Shown: positions 46,099-57,928, numbered from the stretch's first letter. The stretch: DNA of 64,000 nt from Isoetes taiwanensis (GCA_021234155.1 JAJEKV010000006.1:1242001-1306000); one strand, 5' to 3'. The notes: generated by a model not told the origin, from the sequence alone. Numbers and translations are program-made.

Positions 46099-47540
46099 TC
46101 AAGGAAGGCAAAGATAGTCCGGGTGAGCTTGCATGTTGGTGATCAAATCGATCTCTTGGAGCAAGTAAGGGTGAAGGAGGTCGAACGGAACCTGGGGATC
46201 CCAATGTTCACTGTCCTGGTACCATTGGAGGAGGTTAGGAGCACCCATATGCGCAAGGAGACGTGGAGGGGGAGCAAAAGCGCAAGGGAAACCAAAGGAA
46301 AATGAAACCCTAAATCTATTTAGTGTCACTTTATTTTAAAAATGTGCTGACGTCGGCGTCAGTCATTAATAAAATAAAATAAAATATTTTTTTCTTTGTA
46401 AATATTTAGGAGAAATTATACAAAACAAGATTTTTTTGTATTTTCGTTCAAAAATATGTACAACAAAATACTTGACAAAGCAAGTCAATTATGGTCTCCT
46501 CGAATTCGCCGTGCCAAGGCCAGGTCCTTTGGCATGATGGTAACCCTCTTAGCATGGATAGCACAGGAGTTAGCATCCCCAAAAAGTGCCACGAGATAAT
46601 CTTCAGTAGCCTCCTGAAGGGCGAGCATAGCAAAGGTATGGAACCGAAGATCGGTCTAGTCAGGAGCCCGCTGCATGTTTTGCTCCTCGTCTTGCTGAGT
46701 CTGGTGGTGGGTCTCTCGCTCAACATTTTTCTTGGCGAGTTGCGCAGTTTGATGTTGTTGCTCCGCATTCAGCTTCTTGTTGTGCGGTGTATGAGGCCGC
46801 CATGCTCTCTTCCATCTTGGCGAGGCGACGGGCGCTAATTCTTCTCAGCAGCTCAGTCTTGTATCTATCCGGCCTCGCCTGCATATCCTGCTGGATGGGA
46901 AATATGAGATCCGGGGTAAGATACTCTAGAATCTCGCCCCAAATAATGCCTCATCAAAATGGTATGTGGGAAGTTAAATGGATTCACCGCAATTATAGCT
47001 TTCCCGTCTCCCAGGTAGACGTACTCCCTACCCCGAGCCTTCGGATATCCCCTCTCCATCTCTCGCACGTCATCACCCCGGGCTAGCCGCATGATCCTTC
47101 CGGCTTCTGCCCTGATTGCCTGATCTTCAGTAGGAGGAGGGTAGAAGACCAGCATCAACACTTGGTCAGGCTGATCCACCAAGGTATAAGGCTCCCCTAA
47201 GGCATTGAGCTTCAAGAGGAAGCACTCCATCAGATGGAAAATAGGGTAAGGCACACTATTTTCGGCAGCAAACCGCTGAACAAGCTCTATTAAAAGGAGC
47301 TCAACCTTTCTCGAGTCGTCGGTAAGCTGCTCGTCAAGCTCGACAAAGATTTGGTGGACGCTGGGGTTGCAGTAGCTCATAAAACCCCGAGTACGGGCCA
47401 TATCCATTTGCGCACGAAAAGGTACGGAAGTGAGGTGTTGGTACGGCGGCGGCGGCGGCGGCCAAGGACAGGGCTATGGGGTAGCAAGGTCTTCTCCGGA
47501 GGCTATGGCGGGCATGCGAAGCGGCAGACGGAACCAAAAC
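46099..47540 (-). pseudogene. Unidentified coding-like region upstream of gag, part 1
   Basis: Frame 46,865-47,407 (180 codons) reads MARTRGFMSYCNPSVHQIFV, VELLLIELVQRFAAENSVPY and NPFNFPHTILMRHYLGRDSR; after breaks, 46,099-46,300 reads APNLLQWYQDSEHWDPQVPF and DLLHPYLLQEIDLITNMQAH. It lies between the gypsy PBS (48,058) and gag, on the same strand. I recognise no family. It may be an extra 5' ORF of this retrotransposon lineage or a captured host gene. A GCG/GGC trinucleotide run is at about 47,440-47,461. Confidence 0.4.
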
Positions 47541-48057
47541 GAAACAACTAAAAAAATAACCGTCACATTTTTAAATTGCAATTTTTTTTTTCAAATTTTC
47601 ATACGGCAGAAATATGCATGTATTTTTATACGCGTTTTTATATGGGGCGTGATAGGGAAAATACGTGTTTAATTTTGAACTCTGAGACGTTGCTTTGCCG
47701 ATCACGCCCCTTTTGCTCTTGTGCCCATTTGATGTTATTTTGGCACTGGCTGCCTCTGCCCCTTAGTCAATTGGACTGTCCCCGACACGTTGGTGCAAGA
47801 ATTGCCTCCATTTGAGTTACCTAGAAAAAGTTATGGCCTGTGGAAACAAGAAATCTCATTCTCTCCAAGAACTTAACATACTTAATTCTAATAGCTCATA
47901 CCTTAATCCCTAACTAGCTTAATTCTCTCATAACTAGGCCAATACACATAGTAGCTATAGAATTGGGATAATTTAACTTGAGTTAGAGTCCCCTACAACT
48001 AACCAATCTAACGAGTTATATTATAGCCAGCGCAATTATTTGGTCTACCAAAATCAT

Positions 48058-48069
48058 GCTCTGATACCA
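48058..48069 (-). promoter_or_regulatory. Primer binding site of the gypsy element (tRNA-iMet)
   Basis: On the minus strand TGGTATCAGAGC lies one base after the 5' LTR end (CGTCACA). It matches the complement of the 3' end of plant initiator tRNA-Met. Confidence 0.9.
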
Positions 48070-48070
48070 C

Positions 48071-48287
48071 TGTGACGCTCCCAAAATCTATACGATGCTC
48101 CCATCGTACAAATACGGGGAATTCCCCTCCCATGGTGACTACATCACCATGGAAAGGCCTTCCGGCTAACTCGGACCACTTGGGATGGCCAAGTGTCCGG
48201 GTGAGAAACACAGAGGTGTCATTCGTCCCACATCCTCTATGGAAATCCTATACGGCGGAAGCATGCATGCATGTTAGCACATAGCAA
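48071..48287 (-). repeat. 5' LTR of gypsy, inner piece
   Basis: Starts TGTGACGCTCCCAAAATC and follows the 3' LTR (35,921-36,136) to GCACATAGCAA, where similarity stops and unrelated filler begins. Confidence 0.9.
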
Positions 48288-49573
48288 AAATCAGGCATAC
48301 AACTATGCGACGGGGGCAGAAATCTGGGCTACTCTGTGGGCAGTTTGATCCGCCTTAAAAAGCATGCCAATCACTTTGATGCCTCTTTTATGCTAGATTG
48401 ATGAAGAGAGAAAGAGATTTGAGGCAAAATAGAGCAGAACCAACCAAAAAATGGGCAAAAACGGATGGTTTTTGGGCTTGGAACTGCGCGGTTCTTCATG
48501 GCTAATAATGGGTGTCCGGATTAACCACATCCCGGATGATATATACGGCCTTCCGAAGTGCAAATTAGAAATAAATGAACAAATAGTAACTACAATCGGT
48601 AACACATTGTAAATCTTTAAAGCAAAAGAATACCAAATAATCATTAGAACACCAGATAATCACTAGAACATAAACCTATAAAAGAACGAATGTAGAATAA
48701 AAGTACGCTTCTTTCATAAAGTAGAACAAATAAAAATATGTAGAATAAAAGTACACTTCTTTCACAAAGTAGAAGGGATATTGTTATGTGGACATATTCA
48801 AAATGAGCAACACTAAACTTAAAAAATAATGTTCAAGTTTAATAGTTCACATATAATAAACATATACAGACAATTTAACCTCTACCACTTTTCAATGAGC
48901 ACAGTAAACCCAACAATTAATTTGCAAGTTTGGTTCACATGGCTCTCTAATAAACATACGACCAATTTAAATTCTGCCACTTTTCAATGATGCATTTATT
49001 AAACAAAAAGAAAACAGCTATGAATGACGAAGTTGACCTACATTATTTGTTCTAATGTAAAGGCAAGGAAATTCTAGGTATGTCAGCAATGTTGAAATTG
49101 CATCAAGATCTTCATGATATAAAGCACTATATAAAAATTGAAGCCCAATCCACTACACAAAAATTGAAGCCCAAATTGCAACCATTGATGCTGCATGAGT
49201 CCTACAACGTTAGACCCAATAACTGCCTTGTAGCCCAGAATGATGGGCACCATTACTAGTAAGTTTTTTTAATGCCCACAGGATATTAGATCATTGTCTT
49301 CTTGTAGGCCAATTGTAGGCTATATTTCTTTTAGGTCTAAATGTAGGTTATTAGACCTAGTTGTCTGTTGTACTTGTATTTTCTAAGTTAGCAATTTGAA
49401 ATTCACCTGAAAATTGCTCAAATTTTGATTTTTAATCCTAGAAGGCATTCCCATTTCATCAAATGTGCTAATCTAAAAGACATCCATATATCTCCGAGGA
49501 GCACAAAGTTAATAATTATATGGAGTTTGTTGAATACTAAAACATACAAATTATTGTATGAGTTTGTTGAATA

Positions 49574-50960
49574 CTAAAACATACATATTATTGTCATACA
49601 ATATACGATCACAAGTCTAGAAAATATGATCAATATAAAACACAAGACTTTTATCTCAGTAGAACCACAAAAGAGAATATGAAGGCACCTCAGATGTTTT
49701 ATTTTCTCCACCTCCTTTTTAGTTTGTGCTTCAACGGTAGGATCAAAAGGCTTTTTACCTTTGACCCAAGCTTTATAGTCATCGCACCATGCTGTTATCG
49801 CTCCTTGATAGTGTTCGACGTGCTTAATCTCATTTTCAGTTTGCTGCTTCTCATAGAGCTTACAATTCACCCCATATAATGCAGCGCATGATACAATAAA
49901 AGATAAAACCATAGGAATCCAAGCGAACCCACACCTCATATGGTTAACTTATGACATATTCAACAAAATTTAGACTTATTCAGATTTAATAGATAACACT
50001 TCAAGGACTCCATTATAAGAATATATATATATTATTTAATTCTTCTTGATTGTTATAATTTTTATGGGTTTTAATTATATAAGTTTATTTTTAAGTTAAG
50101 ACCTTAATGGTTATAAAAATGCAAAATTACTTTTCAGACTAATTTTCACTTGAATTTATTTAGAATTAGACATTTCAAGGAAAAAATTTAGTTTTTAATG
50201 ATTTAATAAATTTAAAATTTGGCAATCCTGAAAAATTACAAATGAATCTGATGGTTCGATAATCGATTGACTTAAAATTATTATAAGAATGTCTCAATTT
50301 ACAAACTTTTATATTTTTAAAAACACGTTTAAGAAAGTTGTTAGATCAAAATCAATTAAATTATAAAGTTAATATTTTAATAATAATTATTGAATAATTT
50401 ATTATAAATGAAATATAATATATTAAAACTTAATCAATAATGAATTATTTAATGTATTTACAGATAAAGATAATCATTTCATTAATTCTAAATCTAAAAC
50501 TTTCTTTACCTATTTTGAAAAAATAAGATTTCAATTATATAGCATTTATTTTAGATAATTCTAAATAAATCAGAGTGAAAATTAATTTAGAAAGCAATTT
50601 TATACTTTGGTAACCTTCATACTTTTGATCTAAAGATAAACAAAACGAATGATTAAAATCAATAAGAGTTAAAAAATACTGTTGATCTTATTATGATATC
50701 TTTGAAGTATATATCTATCAGATTTGAATAAGTCTAAATTTTGTTAAATATGGCATTTGGGAGACTCCTTGCAGAAGCACCCCTTGAAAAACAAAGTAAA
50801 AGCCTAACAGTTGGTAGATTTCATTTTTTGAATTTCTCAGATCGTGATCTTTGCGAGATATACGGTTCCCGTATAGCTCATCTTCTTTCATCAGCTCTTG
50901 ATATTTTTCTTTTACTTCTGCTATTGCTTCAGGGGGAGGTCTTGTTGATGCACTTGCCAT
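49574..50960 (-). pseudogene. Small plant membrane-protein gene relic split by a MITE
   Basis: The N-terminal part (50,960 down to 50,753) starts MASASTRPPPEAIAEVKEKY, has a charged helical segment (ELMKEDELYGNRISRKDHDL) and then a hydrophobic stretch YQLLGFYFVFQGVLLQGVSQ. The C-terminal part (49,953 down to about 49,670) continues with a second membrane-like helix, IPMVLSFIVSCAALYGVNC, and a charged tail (KKEVEKIKHL). The two parts fit one uncharacterised plant protein with a coiled segment and two or more membrane spans, as far as I remember such proteins. The MITE lies exactly between them. No function can be given. Confidence 0.45.
49955..50752. mobile_element. ~800-bp AT-rich MITE with ~50-bp TIRs
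   Basis: CATATTCAACAAAATTTAGA at 49,955 recurs inverted, ending at 50,752, and similarity continues through the ACTTCAAGGA / ACTTCAAAGA word. The interior is extremely AT-rich and non-coding. The target duplication is unclear. Confidence 0.75.
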
Positions 50961-51007
50961 TTCTGAAATATATCTATCATATATATTAATAGTGTACACT
51001 ACCCAGA

Positions 51008-51644
51008 ACATCTATATAGGCACTCATCCTATGACTCGGGAAGTGTCAAACCCATACCCGGTCCCCTTCAGTGACCGACTATAAGCCTAGTACACTATAG
51101 GAATCCTGTAGCCCAGGTAGACAAGATCACACTCCCATTTCACCATCATACCCGTTATTTGATGCTGAATCACAACATAGCATCCACATCCAGGTGGGCT
51201 CTTGTGCACAGACCGCAATTACTGGGTCTTAAGGGTTCTAGCTACAAACATATCTACTACTAAGAAGCTTTCAGGTCTCTACCCACCTTTATCCCCAGAC
51301 ACGCAGGAGGAACAGAAAGAGAGAACATAATCATAAGCAAAGTATCCATCCTCATCTTGACGGTACATAATAGAGAAATTAACCATCCATGTAATTCTAC
51401 AAGGGTTAGCTGAAGCAGGAACTATCTTAGAGACTAACCGATCTCTTGGCTAGAGCCATTATCATGAAAGGCTTCCATTCTTCAAGTCTGGTTGCAGTAG
51501 CTGGTAGCTCCTCCCTTCTCTAACCTTTCCCAAATTGATTTGGGGCAGAATTGGGGGTAGGAACTCAATTTGGATCTCAATATTAGCAAGTTTCCCCTGG
51601 CCAATCGATTTCAGCTAGGTGGCTTTCCCTAATTAGCTAATATC
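51008..51644 (-). repeat. 5' LTR of gypsy, middle piece
   Basis: Matches 3' LTR 36,634-37,187 from ACATCTATATAGGCACTC to GGCTTTCCCTAATTAGCTAATAT. It includes about 65 bp (51,376-51,440) not seen in the 3' LTR. It ends where the copia element begins. Confidence 0.85.
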
Positions 51645-52120
51645 TGATAAAAAATAGCAAATCTTGTGAGCCCGGGAATTGAACCCAGAAAAGAACCAGT
51701 TCACATGCTCCTACACTTATTCTCTGTTTAATTTTGCTGCACTTAATCTTTGCAACGACTTCACAGAGAGGTAACCAGAAGAAGATTATCCTACGGATAC
51801 AGAATATCAAATTCCATCACAAAGCCTTTCAATTAATGCAGCCCATCCGCGTTTCTTCTTATTGCTACCTAAATATGATTGGCAAACCTTGCAGTTGATT
51901 CTGGTTTAACTCTGCACGCCTTCACTGAATCAAATCCGAATTCGTTGCTTCAAACAAATGGCCGTTTTCTATATCTCCCTTTCTTAGATGCCCGTCTCCT
52001 TCCTCTGTTTTCACCGACCTTTGCATTCTAAGTTTTCCTCTTTTACTGCCACGTCATGAAAAGCTTATCATAAGCTAATTTAAATTAAGATATAGGAATG
52101 CTGGCTGCCAATTTTCAACA
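51645..52120 (-). repeat. 3' LTR of the copia element
   Basis: Plus-strand edges TGATAAAAAATAGC and CAATTTTCAACA. On the minus strand it is preceded by the purine-rich GCGGGAGAG tract at 52,121-52,130, the probable PPT. Confidence 0.9.
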
Positions 52121-52475
52121 CTCTCCCGCAGCCAGCATTCACCTTTCTTTGATGTCAATATCACTTCTGAATTACACATGCTTATTCTCATTTAAGGTCT
52201 TTGTTAATATATCTACTTGTTGAATACTTGTAGATATGTATTGCAAGTCAATTTCTCCTTTTGCTACGATCTCCCTAATAAAATAATAATCAATATGCTT
52301 CGTCCTCGAATGCAAAACTAGTTGTTTTGCAATTGTTATGCACCTTTATTATTACAAAATAACTTTGTCGGGCAAGTCTGCTTTTCTCCCAGCTTGGATA
52401 ACAATCGCCTCAATCAAATTATTTCTCTACTTGCTAAAGATGCAAATACATATTCTGACTCTGCACTAGACATCG

Positions 52476-52907
52476 CTACACAATTTTGTATCTTGCTACA
52501 CCATGAGATAACTGTTCTGTTAAGTTTACACAGATATCTCGTTGTGGATTTGCACTCATCCAAGTCTCCTGCCCAATCTGCATCTGATAGTTTTTATCAT
52601 GACTTTTAGTATAACATATTCCAATCTGCATTGTACCTTTCAGATACCTAAGGACCCGTTTAGTAGCTACCCAATGTTCCCAACCTGGATTATTCAAATA
52701 TCGACTTAACAAATTCACTGCAAATGCGATATCTGGTCTTGTGGCATTCACATAGAGCAAACTCCCAATAAGCTCCATGTATGGTATCTTTTGCATTTTT
52801 CTTTTTCCTTCCTCGGTTACAAGAGATATATCTCTACAAATCCTCTTACTAACCACCAAAGGAGTTGGTACTGGTTTACATTCAGTCATAAAGAAATCAT
52901 CTAGCAT
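52476..52907 (-). pseudogene. Copia RT C-terminus and RNase H start
   Basis: MLDDFFMTECKPVPTPL, SLLYVNATRPDIAFAVNLLS and ATKRVLRYLKGTMQIGICY are the conserved end of copia RT and the connection to RNase H (normally GSLxYLxxTRPDIxxAVxxLSRF...RxLRYLKGT). The catalytic YVDD region upstream is deleted. The RNase H part is shifted and stops early. Confidence 0.9.
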
Positions 52908-52958
52908 CTTCTTAATAATCAGATTTGTGTTAAAACCAATACTCTAGCTTGTTTATCT

Positions 52959-53400
52959 CTATGAACTTCCATACCCAAAAGTTCCAGCAAAAGGCAATTT
53001 ATTTTGAATGTACCATGCTGCTTGCACTGCTTCTGCCCATAAATAATTTGATAATCCTGCATGCTTCAACATAGATCTTGTTGCATCTCCTGTTCTTCCT
53101 CTCAACAATGCCATTTTGTTGCGGACTATATCCACATGTAAATTGACGTCCAATGCCCTTCTTATGACAGAACTACATAAATTTTCTAGAAATATATATT
53201 CAAGCTCCCCGAATCGGAGAGTAGGCTTTAGTTGCCTAGAGGTCTCAAGCTCAACTTGACTAAATACAACTAAAATGCTTGAAATGTCTGGTCCTTTGAC
53301 TTTAAAAAGTAGCACTTTGTTCCTCTAGAGAAACCATCAATAATGTGGCAAAATACAATTTCGTACCCATGCTCTGTACACGCATGGGACCACATACATC
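52959..53400 (-). pseudogene. Copia integrase fragment
   Basis: VELETSRQLKPTLRFGELEY gives the core segment around the second catalytic region, and MLKHAGLSNYLWAEAVQAAW with YIQNKLP is the well-conserved copia integrase C-terminal motif. The reading frame is disrupted upstream. Confidence 0.85.
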
Positions 53401-53536
53401 AGTATGTACTAAATTCAAAATGCCCAGAGTTTTTGAGAAACGAGGTTTAAAAGAATGTCCGGACTGCTTCCCAAGCATACAACCTCGGCAAACTCTATGC
53501 TCATCTAGAACTATACATTGACATGGATATCATTTA

Positions 53537-53887
53537 CTAATTTTGTTTGCTCATGATCCTGATATTAGTGTCATTTACATGACCAAGTCTGAGATGCCAT
53601 AATTCTGCTGGACTTACTCTGGCAATATTGGGAAGACCATCTAAGCAATATAACCTTCCTCTTCTTCTTGCTATTATACTCCCTCCATTTCCGACCATCT
53701 CACAAATATGTGCTTCAAAATTCACTTTATAGCCAACATCTACTAAATCGGCAACTGGAATCAAATTGAACAATATACCAGGAGTACATAGAGCATTATC
53801 AAGAGATACCATACTTTCACCATTATGGCAAAATTCTAACTTCCCACAGCCTTTTACTTGATGTAAACTGCCATTTCCCATCTGCAC
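53537..53887 (-). pseudogene. Copia protease/gag-pre-integrase fragment
   Basis: Reads LDNALCTPGILFNLIPVADL (the post-protease VLxVPxLxxNLxSV segment) and SPAELWHLRLGHVNDTNIRI, the gag-pre-integrase zinc region (LWHxRLGH). Confidence 0.9.
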
Positions 53888-54006
53888 AAACGGGATATCT
53901 GGTTTTTTAATCTCCTTTATGAGTTCTTTAAGACCGACATTGTTCTTTCAGCTCGTAATCAATGGTCATGGATAGCGGGTCATTTGATTCCATGTTCACA
54001 AACTTT

Positions 54007-54018
54007 GCTCTGATATTA
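54007..54018 (-). promoter_or_regulatory. Copia primer binding site, degraded
   Basis: On the minus strand TATCAGAGC follows the 5' LTR end; the usual leading TGG of the initiator tRNA-Met site has changed. Confidence 0.7.
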
Positions 54019-54019
54019 T

Positions 54020-54502
54020 TGATAAAAAATAGCAAATCTTGTGAGCCCGGGAATTGAACATAGAGAAGAAACCAGTTCACACGCTCCTACACTTATCCTC
54101 TGTTTAATTCTGCTGCACTTAATCTCTGCAACGATTTCATAGAGAGGTTATCCCGGATACAGAATATCAAATTCCGTCACAAAGCCTTTCAATTAATGCA
54201 GCCCATCCGAGTTTCTTCCTATTCCCACCTGAATATGATTGCCAATCCCTGCAGTTGATTCTAGTTTAATTCTTCACGCCTCCTTCACTGAATCAAATCC
54301 GAATTCGTTGCTTCAAACAAATGGTCGTTTTCTATATCTCCTTGTGCGCTACTTTCTTAGATGCCCGTCTCCTTCCTTTTTATTTACTGTTTTCACCAAC
54401 CTTTGCATTCTGAGTTTTCATCTTTTACTGCCACGTCATGACAACCTTATCATATGCTAATTTAAATTAAGATATAGGAATGCTGGCCACTAATTTTCAA
54501 CA
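54020..54502 (-). repeat. 5' LTR of the copia element
   Basis: Matches 51,645-52,120 with scattered substitutions and small indels, including extra bases around TCCTTTTTATTTACTG (54,373-54,388) and loss of the CAGAAGAAG word. Confidence 0.9.
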
Positions 54503-54690
54503 ATATTTACTAATTAATACATTAATTAGTCTAATTAGGTTATTTAACTTACTGACAACTTAGCATAACTAATAAAAGCCCTTTTAGGTTACTCCAAATT
54601 ATCCCCTAATGACTCATAAGGGTCTTCTTATACCCTGGTGACGTGTCATAGTATGTATATGTATACCATATAAATACGTGGAACGTCACA
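54503..54690 (-). repeat. 5' LTR of gypsy, outer piece
   Basis: Resumes at the ATATTTACTAATTAAT word where the 3' LTR has it (37,185 onward) and ends GTGGAACGTCACA. It contains a 20-bp GGGTCTTCTTATACCCTGGT-type segment absent from the 3' LTR. Confidence 0.9.
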
Positions 54691-57600
54691 ATTGCAAGTC
54701 CCAAATCATCATTAAAGGTTTGTGCATGACTTTTTTCAACCGCAAAATAACATGCAAGCTGCTATTATGCTCAAATCAGCACTATAATCGATTGAAAATT
54801 TTAAAAGGGCATTCATTGTAAAAGCAATTTTATTTTCGAAGTTTTGATGCTTGGGAAGAATTTGAGCAAGAACCACGAAAAGCTTGTGATTAGGAAAAAT
54901 CTTGAATAGGTTGCGAGATCTTCATAGAGTTTCCTTACATGGACAAGTAAAAACCATTAAGTTGCATCTTAACTTTGCTACATGCAAAGAAGCTGCATAA
55001 TTGTGTTAATTGTGGCTCCTCCGAACCTCAAGGTATGTGTATTGTCTTGCTATGAAGCATCGACCACATTTATTTTAAGTGGATGTTGCTTACAAAGTGC
55101 ATGATTTCTAACAAGATGCTAAATTTTAACCATGATTGTTCACTTGCGGTGGTAAAAGGCATGATATAGAGTAAAAGCTCACCACTTGCCACGAATTTTC
55201 GACCGAGTCCAACTAGAAGCATGGTGTTAACTTATTTAAGTCTGCACGATTGTGCAAAACATGAAATCCAAGGTTTTAGGATTTAGAATCATTAACAATA
55301 TGCTCATAGATGTGTATCATCTTAATTATTTGGTATGTCCTTGCCTCATTTATTTTGAATTACCCATCTTCGTAAGAGTATGTTATTTGTTCGACTGCAA
55401 TAGGCAGGAAGTTGCGAGCAATGCCTGTATACAAATTTCCATTCTTGGAGGCCAAGCATCCAGAGTGATACTTTGCAGTTTGAGGGCGTAATATTTAGGT
55501 GAAAAATTATTCGTACCGGTCAAGTATCCAGAATGACACCTATGAAGCACCTTCGTCCAATGTAGTTTGAGGGTGTAATGCAAATAATGTTGTTTTTTTA
55601 TGAAGTCATAGAACAAACATTTAGTATTTTTCCAACTACATCCTTTTCACCTTAAAATGCCCTCCATAATAGTTGGGTTTATAAGTGACACCAAGTTGGC
55701 GAAGAGAAATGTTCGCAACAACACGATAAATTTCTTGTAATTATAAACATGTCACTTTGAGGACTGAAGAGAAATTTTAGAGATATTGGCTCATTTGAGG
55801 TTTGGAATGAATGATAAGACATGTTGCTGTTAGGTTGTTGGAAGACGGGTGAGGGGGAGTGCTAAATTCTAGAATATCACAAAATAGTCCAATGATTGAG
55901 CTTTGGTCTACAAAATTCAAATGTCACCTAATCTTAATGTCTAGGTTATGATATTATGATTCTGGTGCAAATCCCAATGGCAGGCAATCCAGAGTTTGGG
56001 ACCCCATCCCGTTGCTGGAATGAACGATAGATAAGACATGGTGCTGTTAGGTTGTTGGAAGACGGGTGAGGGGGAGTGCTAAATTCTAGAATATCACAAA
56101 ATAGTCCAATGATTGAGCTTTGGTCTACAAAATTCAAATGTCACCTAATCTTAATGTCTAGGTTATGATATTATGATTCTGGTGCAAATCCCAATGGCAG
56201 GCAATCCAGATTTTGGGTCCCCATCCCGTCTTTCATTCAAAGATGTAATAGAAAAAAGATAATTTAGAGCAGCATAGTAATTTTACATCATTATATTGAG
56301 CAGAAATAGTTCAGATTGCATATAATTGATATAAACAGTATCTACATCCTTAAATTAAGCTGTTATGCTGTCTCTATTATCTAGACATGACGTCTGCTAT
56401 TCTCAGCGCTGCCACTACAAACTGAACTGCTGATATACTGGAAAACAGATTCAAAATGATTTTAAGATACCTTCTACTTCCTACAATTGAGATCACGTTT
56501 GAAGACTCGCCTATTATGATGTAGGCAATTTCCCACAATGTGAAAGTAAAAAACTAGTAAAAAACTCCAACCCAATGCACATTTCTCAAAAATGATAAGA
56601 CATGTACTTGCTGGCCTGACATGTTTACAGGCATTTTTGTTGCATGCTTTTCAAATTACCAACAAAGTCGAACTTGATTTGACAAACACATACTGCAAGA
56701 AGATAAGACAGGAGGGGTGGGTAAAGAAGCAAGCAAGCTGCCAACCAGTAATAAATGTGTTATGAAATCCCAAAAGCATGTTATCTGATTCTAAACATAC
56801 CATTTTGTCCCAAAAAAAGCATCTAAAGCTTCTCCAACACATCAGCAGCAAGCAAGATGATAAATCATAATAAAGAGTAACATCATGTAATGATAGTAAT
56901 TGCAGATAAACTACCTAACTATAAGTGCAGGATTGATCAATGCCCATATTGAAAAACTGCAACAAAACAGCTACGATTTCAGAAAAAATTACCAGGCAAA
57001 GCAGTGTACGATGATGCCCCACCATTTTGGAAAGGAAGCATAGCCTGATGCTAAAGCATCTGACATTTGCACACTAGGCAACAACGCTAAGAAAAGCATG
57101 TTAGTGAGCATTAGACAACATGAACATTCATCCTAACTTGTCTCTCCCCATTTCAGAGTAGTAAAAAAAAAGAGTTAAGACAGAAGATGATACCCTGTAA
57201 AAAGAAAAGGGCCGACTCATTAGAATGTGGAATATAAAGCCATATATCAAGTTAATATGCGTCAAATAGCCAAATTCATGACTTCATCTTTGAATGACAT
57301 GGTGGGCATTAGATAAGCCAACCAGACGCTTACAAAAGCATGTCAGGGTCAACTTGACAAATGTCTAAGGTGGCCAGGCCCTAAGTCCTCCAAAGTCTAT
57401 ATTACGTTCTGTCATTTTAAATGAACTTAGTCAAATTGAGAGTGTCTTGTGAGATGCAAATAATTCTTATATCCCTACTAATAGCAGCAGAAACATCCAT
57501 CATTAGAATCCACATTCACAAACTTTCAGCATGAAAAAATTTAGCACCATGTGAATAATTGTACCCTGGAATGGAGTTATCTCCAACTGCCAGCTTACTG

Positions 57601-57900
57601 CAGGTCAAAACATGTTATCACATTTAATCTCGTTAGAGTAGTGTAATAAGATGTTCATAATAACATTCTATACATGCCACAGACTCCTGCATCAATAAAC
57701 ACCAATTCCAACAGCACTGTAACAGCAACAGTATTAATAAGCAAAACTTAATCCCAAGGCCTCTCGACACAAGCATCACTGTCAACAACCCAATTTGTGG
57801 AGCAGAGGAAAGAGATGATCTTTTGCCACATTAGACCTAGCCATCAGAATTAGCCTTTTACAGTTAGCGAAAAGCAATTTGGCCCATTAGGCATCTGTTA
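54691..57900. other. Mostly non-coding sequence
   Basis: No coding motif recognised. It contains the 0.2-kb tandem duplication listed separately and short related words (CATCCAGAGTGATAC and TATCCAGAATGACAC at about 55,458 and 55,526, each near GTTTGAGGGxGTAAT). The part near 57,600-57,930 is probably the 3' untranslated region of the SF1 gene. Confidence 0.4.
55807..56228. repeat. ~214-bp tandem duplication
   Basis: The segment from TAAGACATGTTGCTGTTAGG to GGCAGGCAATCCAG...CCCATCCCG occurs twice in direct tandem (about 55,815-56,010 and 56,031-56,228), nearly unchanged, which indicates a recent duplication. Confidence 0.9.
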
Positions 57901-57928
57901 ATTCCCTCCAGTGAATTACAACTACCTG

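Larger units (their letters stand above)
48288..51007. other. 2.7-kb filler replacing ~500 bp of the gypsy 5' LTR
   Basis: The sequence between the two 5' LTR pieces is unrelated to the LTR, and about 497 bp of LTR (equivalent of 36,137-36,633) are missing. No target duplication can therefore be expected; a deletion with filler, or an element insertion followed by deletion, would explain it. It contains a gene relic (49,574-50,960), a MITE (49,955-50,752) and AT-rich sequence. Confidence 0.75.
51645..54502 (-). mobile_element. Ty1/copia LTR retrotransposon, truncated
   Basis: Inserted in the gypsy 5' LTR; target duplication ATATC (51,640-51,644) / ATATT (54,503-54,507), one mismatch. LTRs of 476 and 483 bp begin TGTTGAAAAT and end TTTATCA on the minus strand. 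The internal region is only 1.9 kb and keeps the gag-pre-integrase, integrase and the RT/RNase H junction; gag and most of RT are gone. Confidence 0.9.
35921..54690 (-). mobile_element. Ty3/gypsy chromovirus LTR retrotransposon with nested insertions
   Basis: The element is bounded by LTRs whose ends are TGTGAYG...CGTCACA. The target duplication is ATTGT (35,916-35,920) against ATTGC (54,691-54,695), one mismatch. Reading on the minus strand: 5' LTR (split into three pieces), PBS matching initiator tRNA-Met, an upstream coding-like region, gag, protease, RT, RNase H, integrase, chromodomain, PPT, 3' LTR. All coding parts have stops or frameshifts. Insertions include a 979-bp unit (41,233), a hAT-type element (45,414), a 2.7-kb filler (48,288) and a copia element (51,645). 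With inserts removed the element would be about 11.5 kb. Confidence 0.9.

Noticed and set aside
47440-47461. GGC trinucleotide run as a disease-type or regulatory repeat
   Set aside because: Only a few units, inside a broken retroelement-associated frame; no reason to give it a role.
46448-47672. Envelope-like ORF in the gypsy element
   Set aside because: The coding-like region lies 5' of gag, not 3' of integrase, and shows no signal peptide or membrane anchor.
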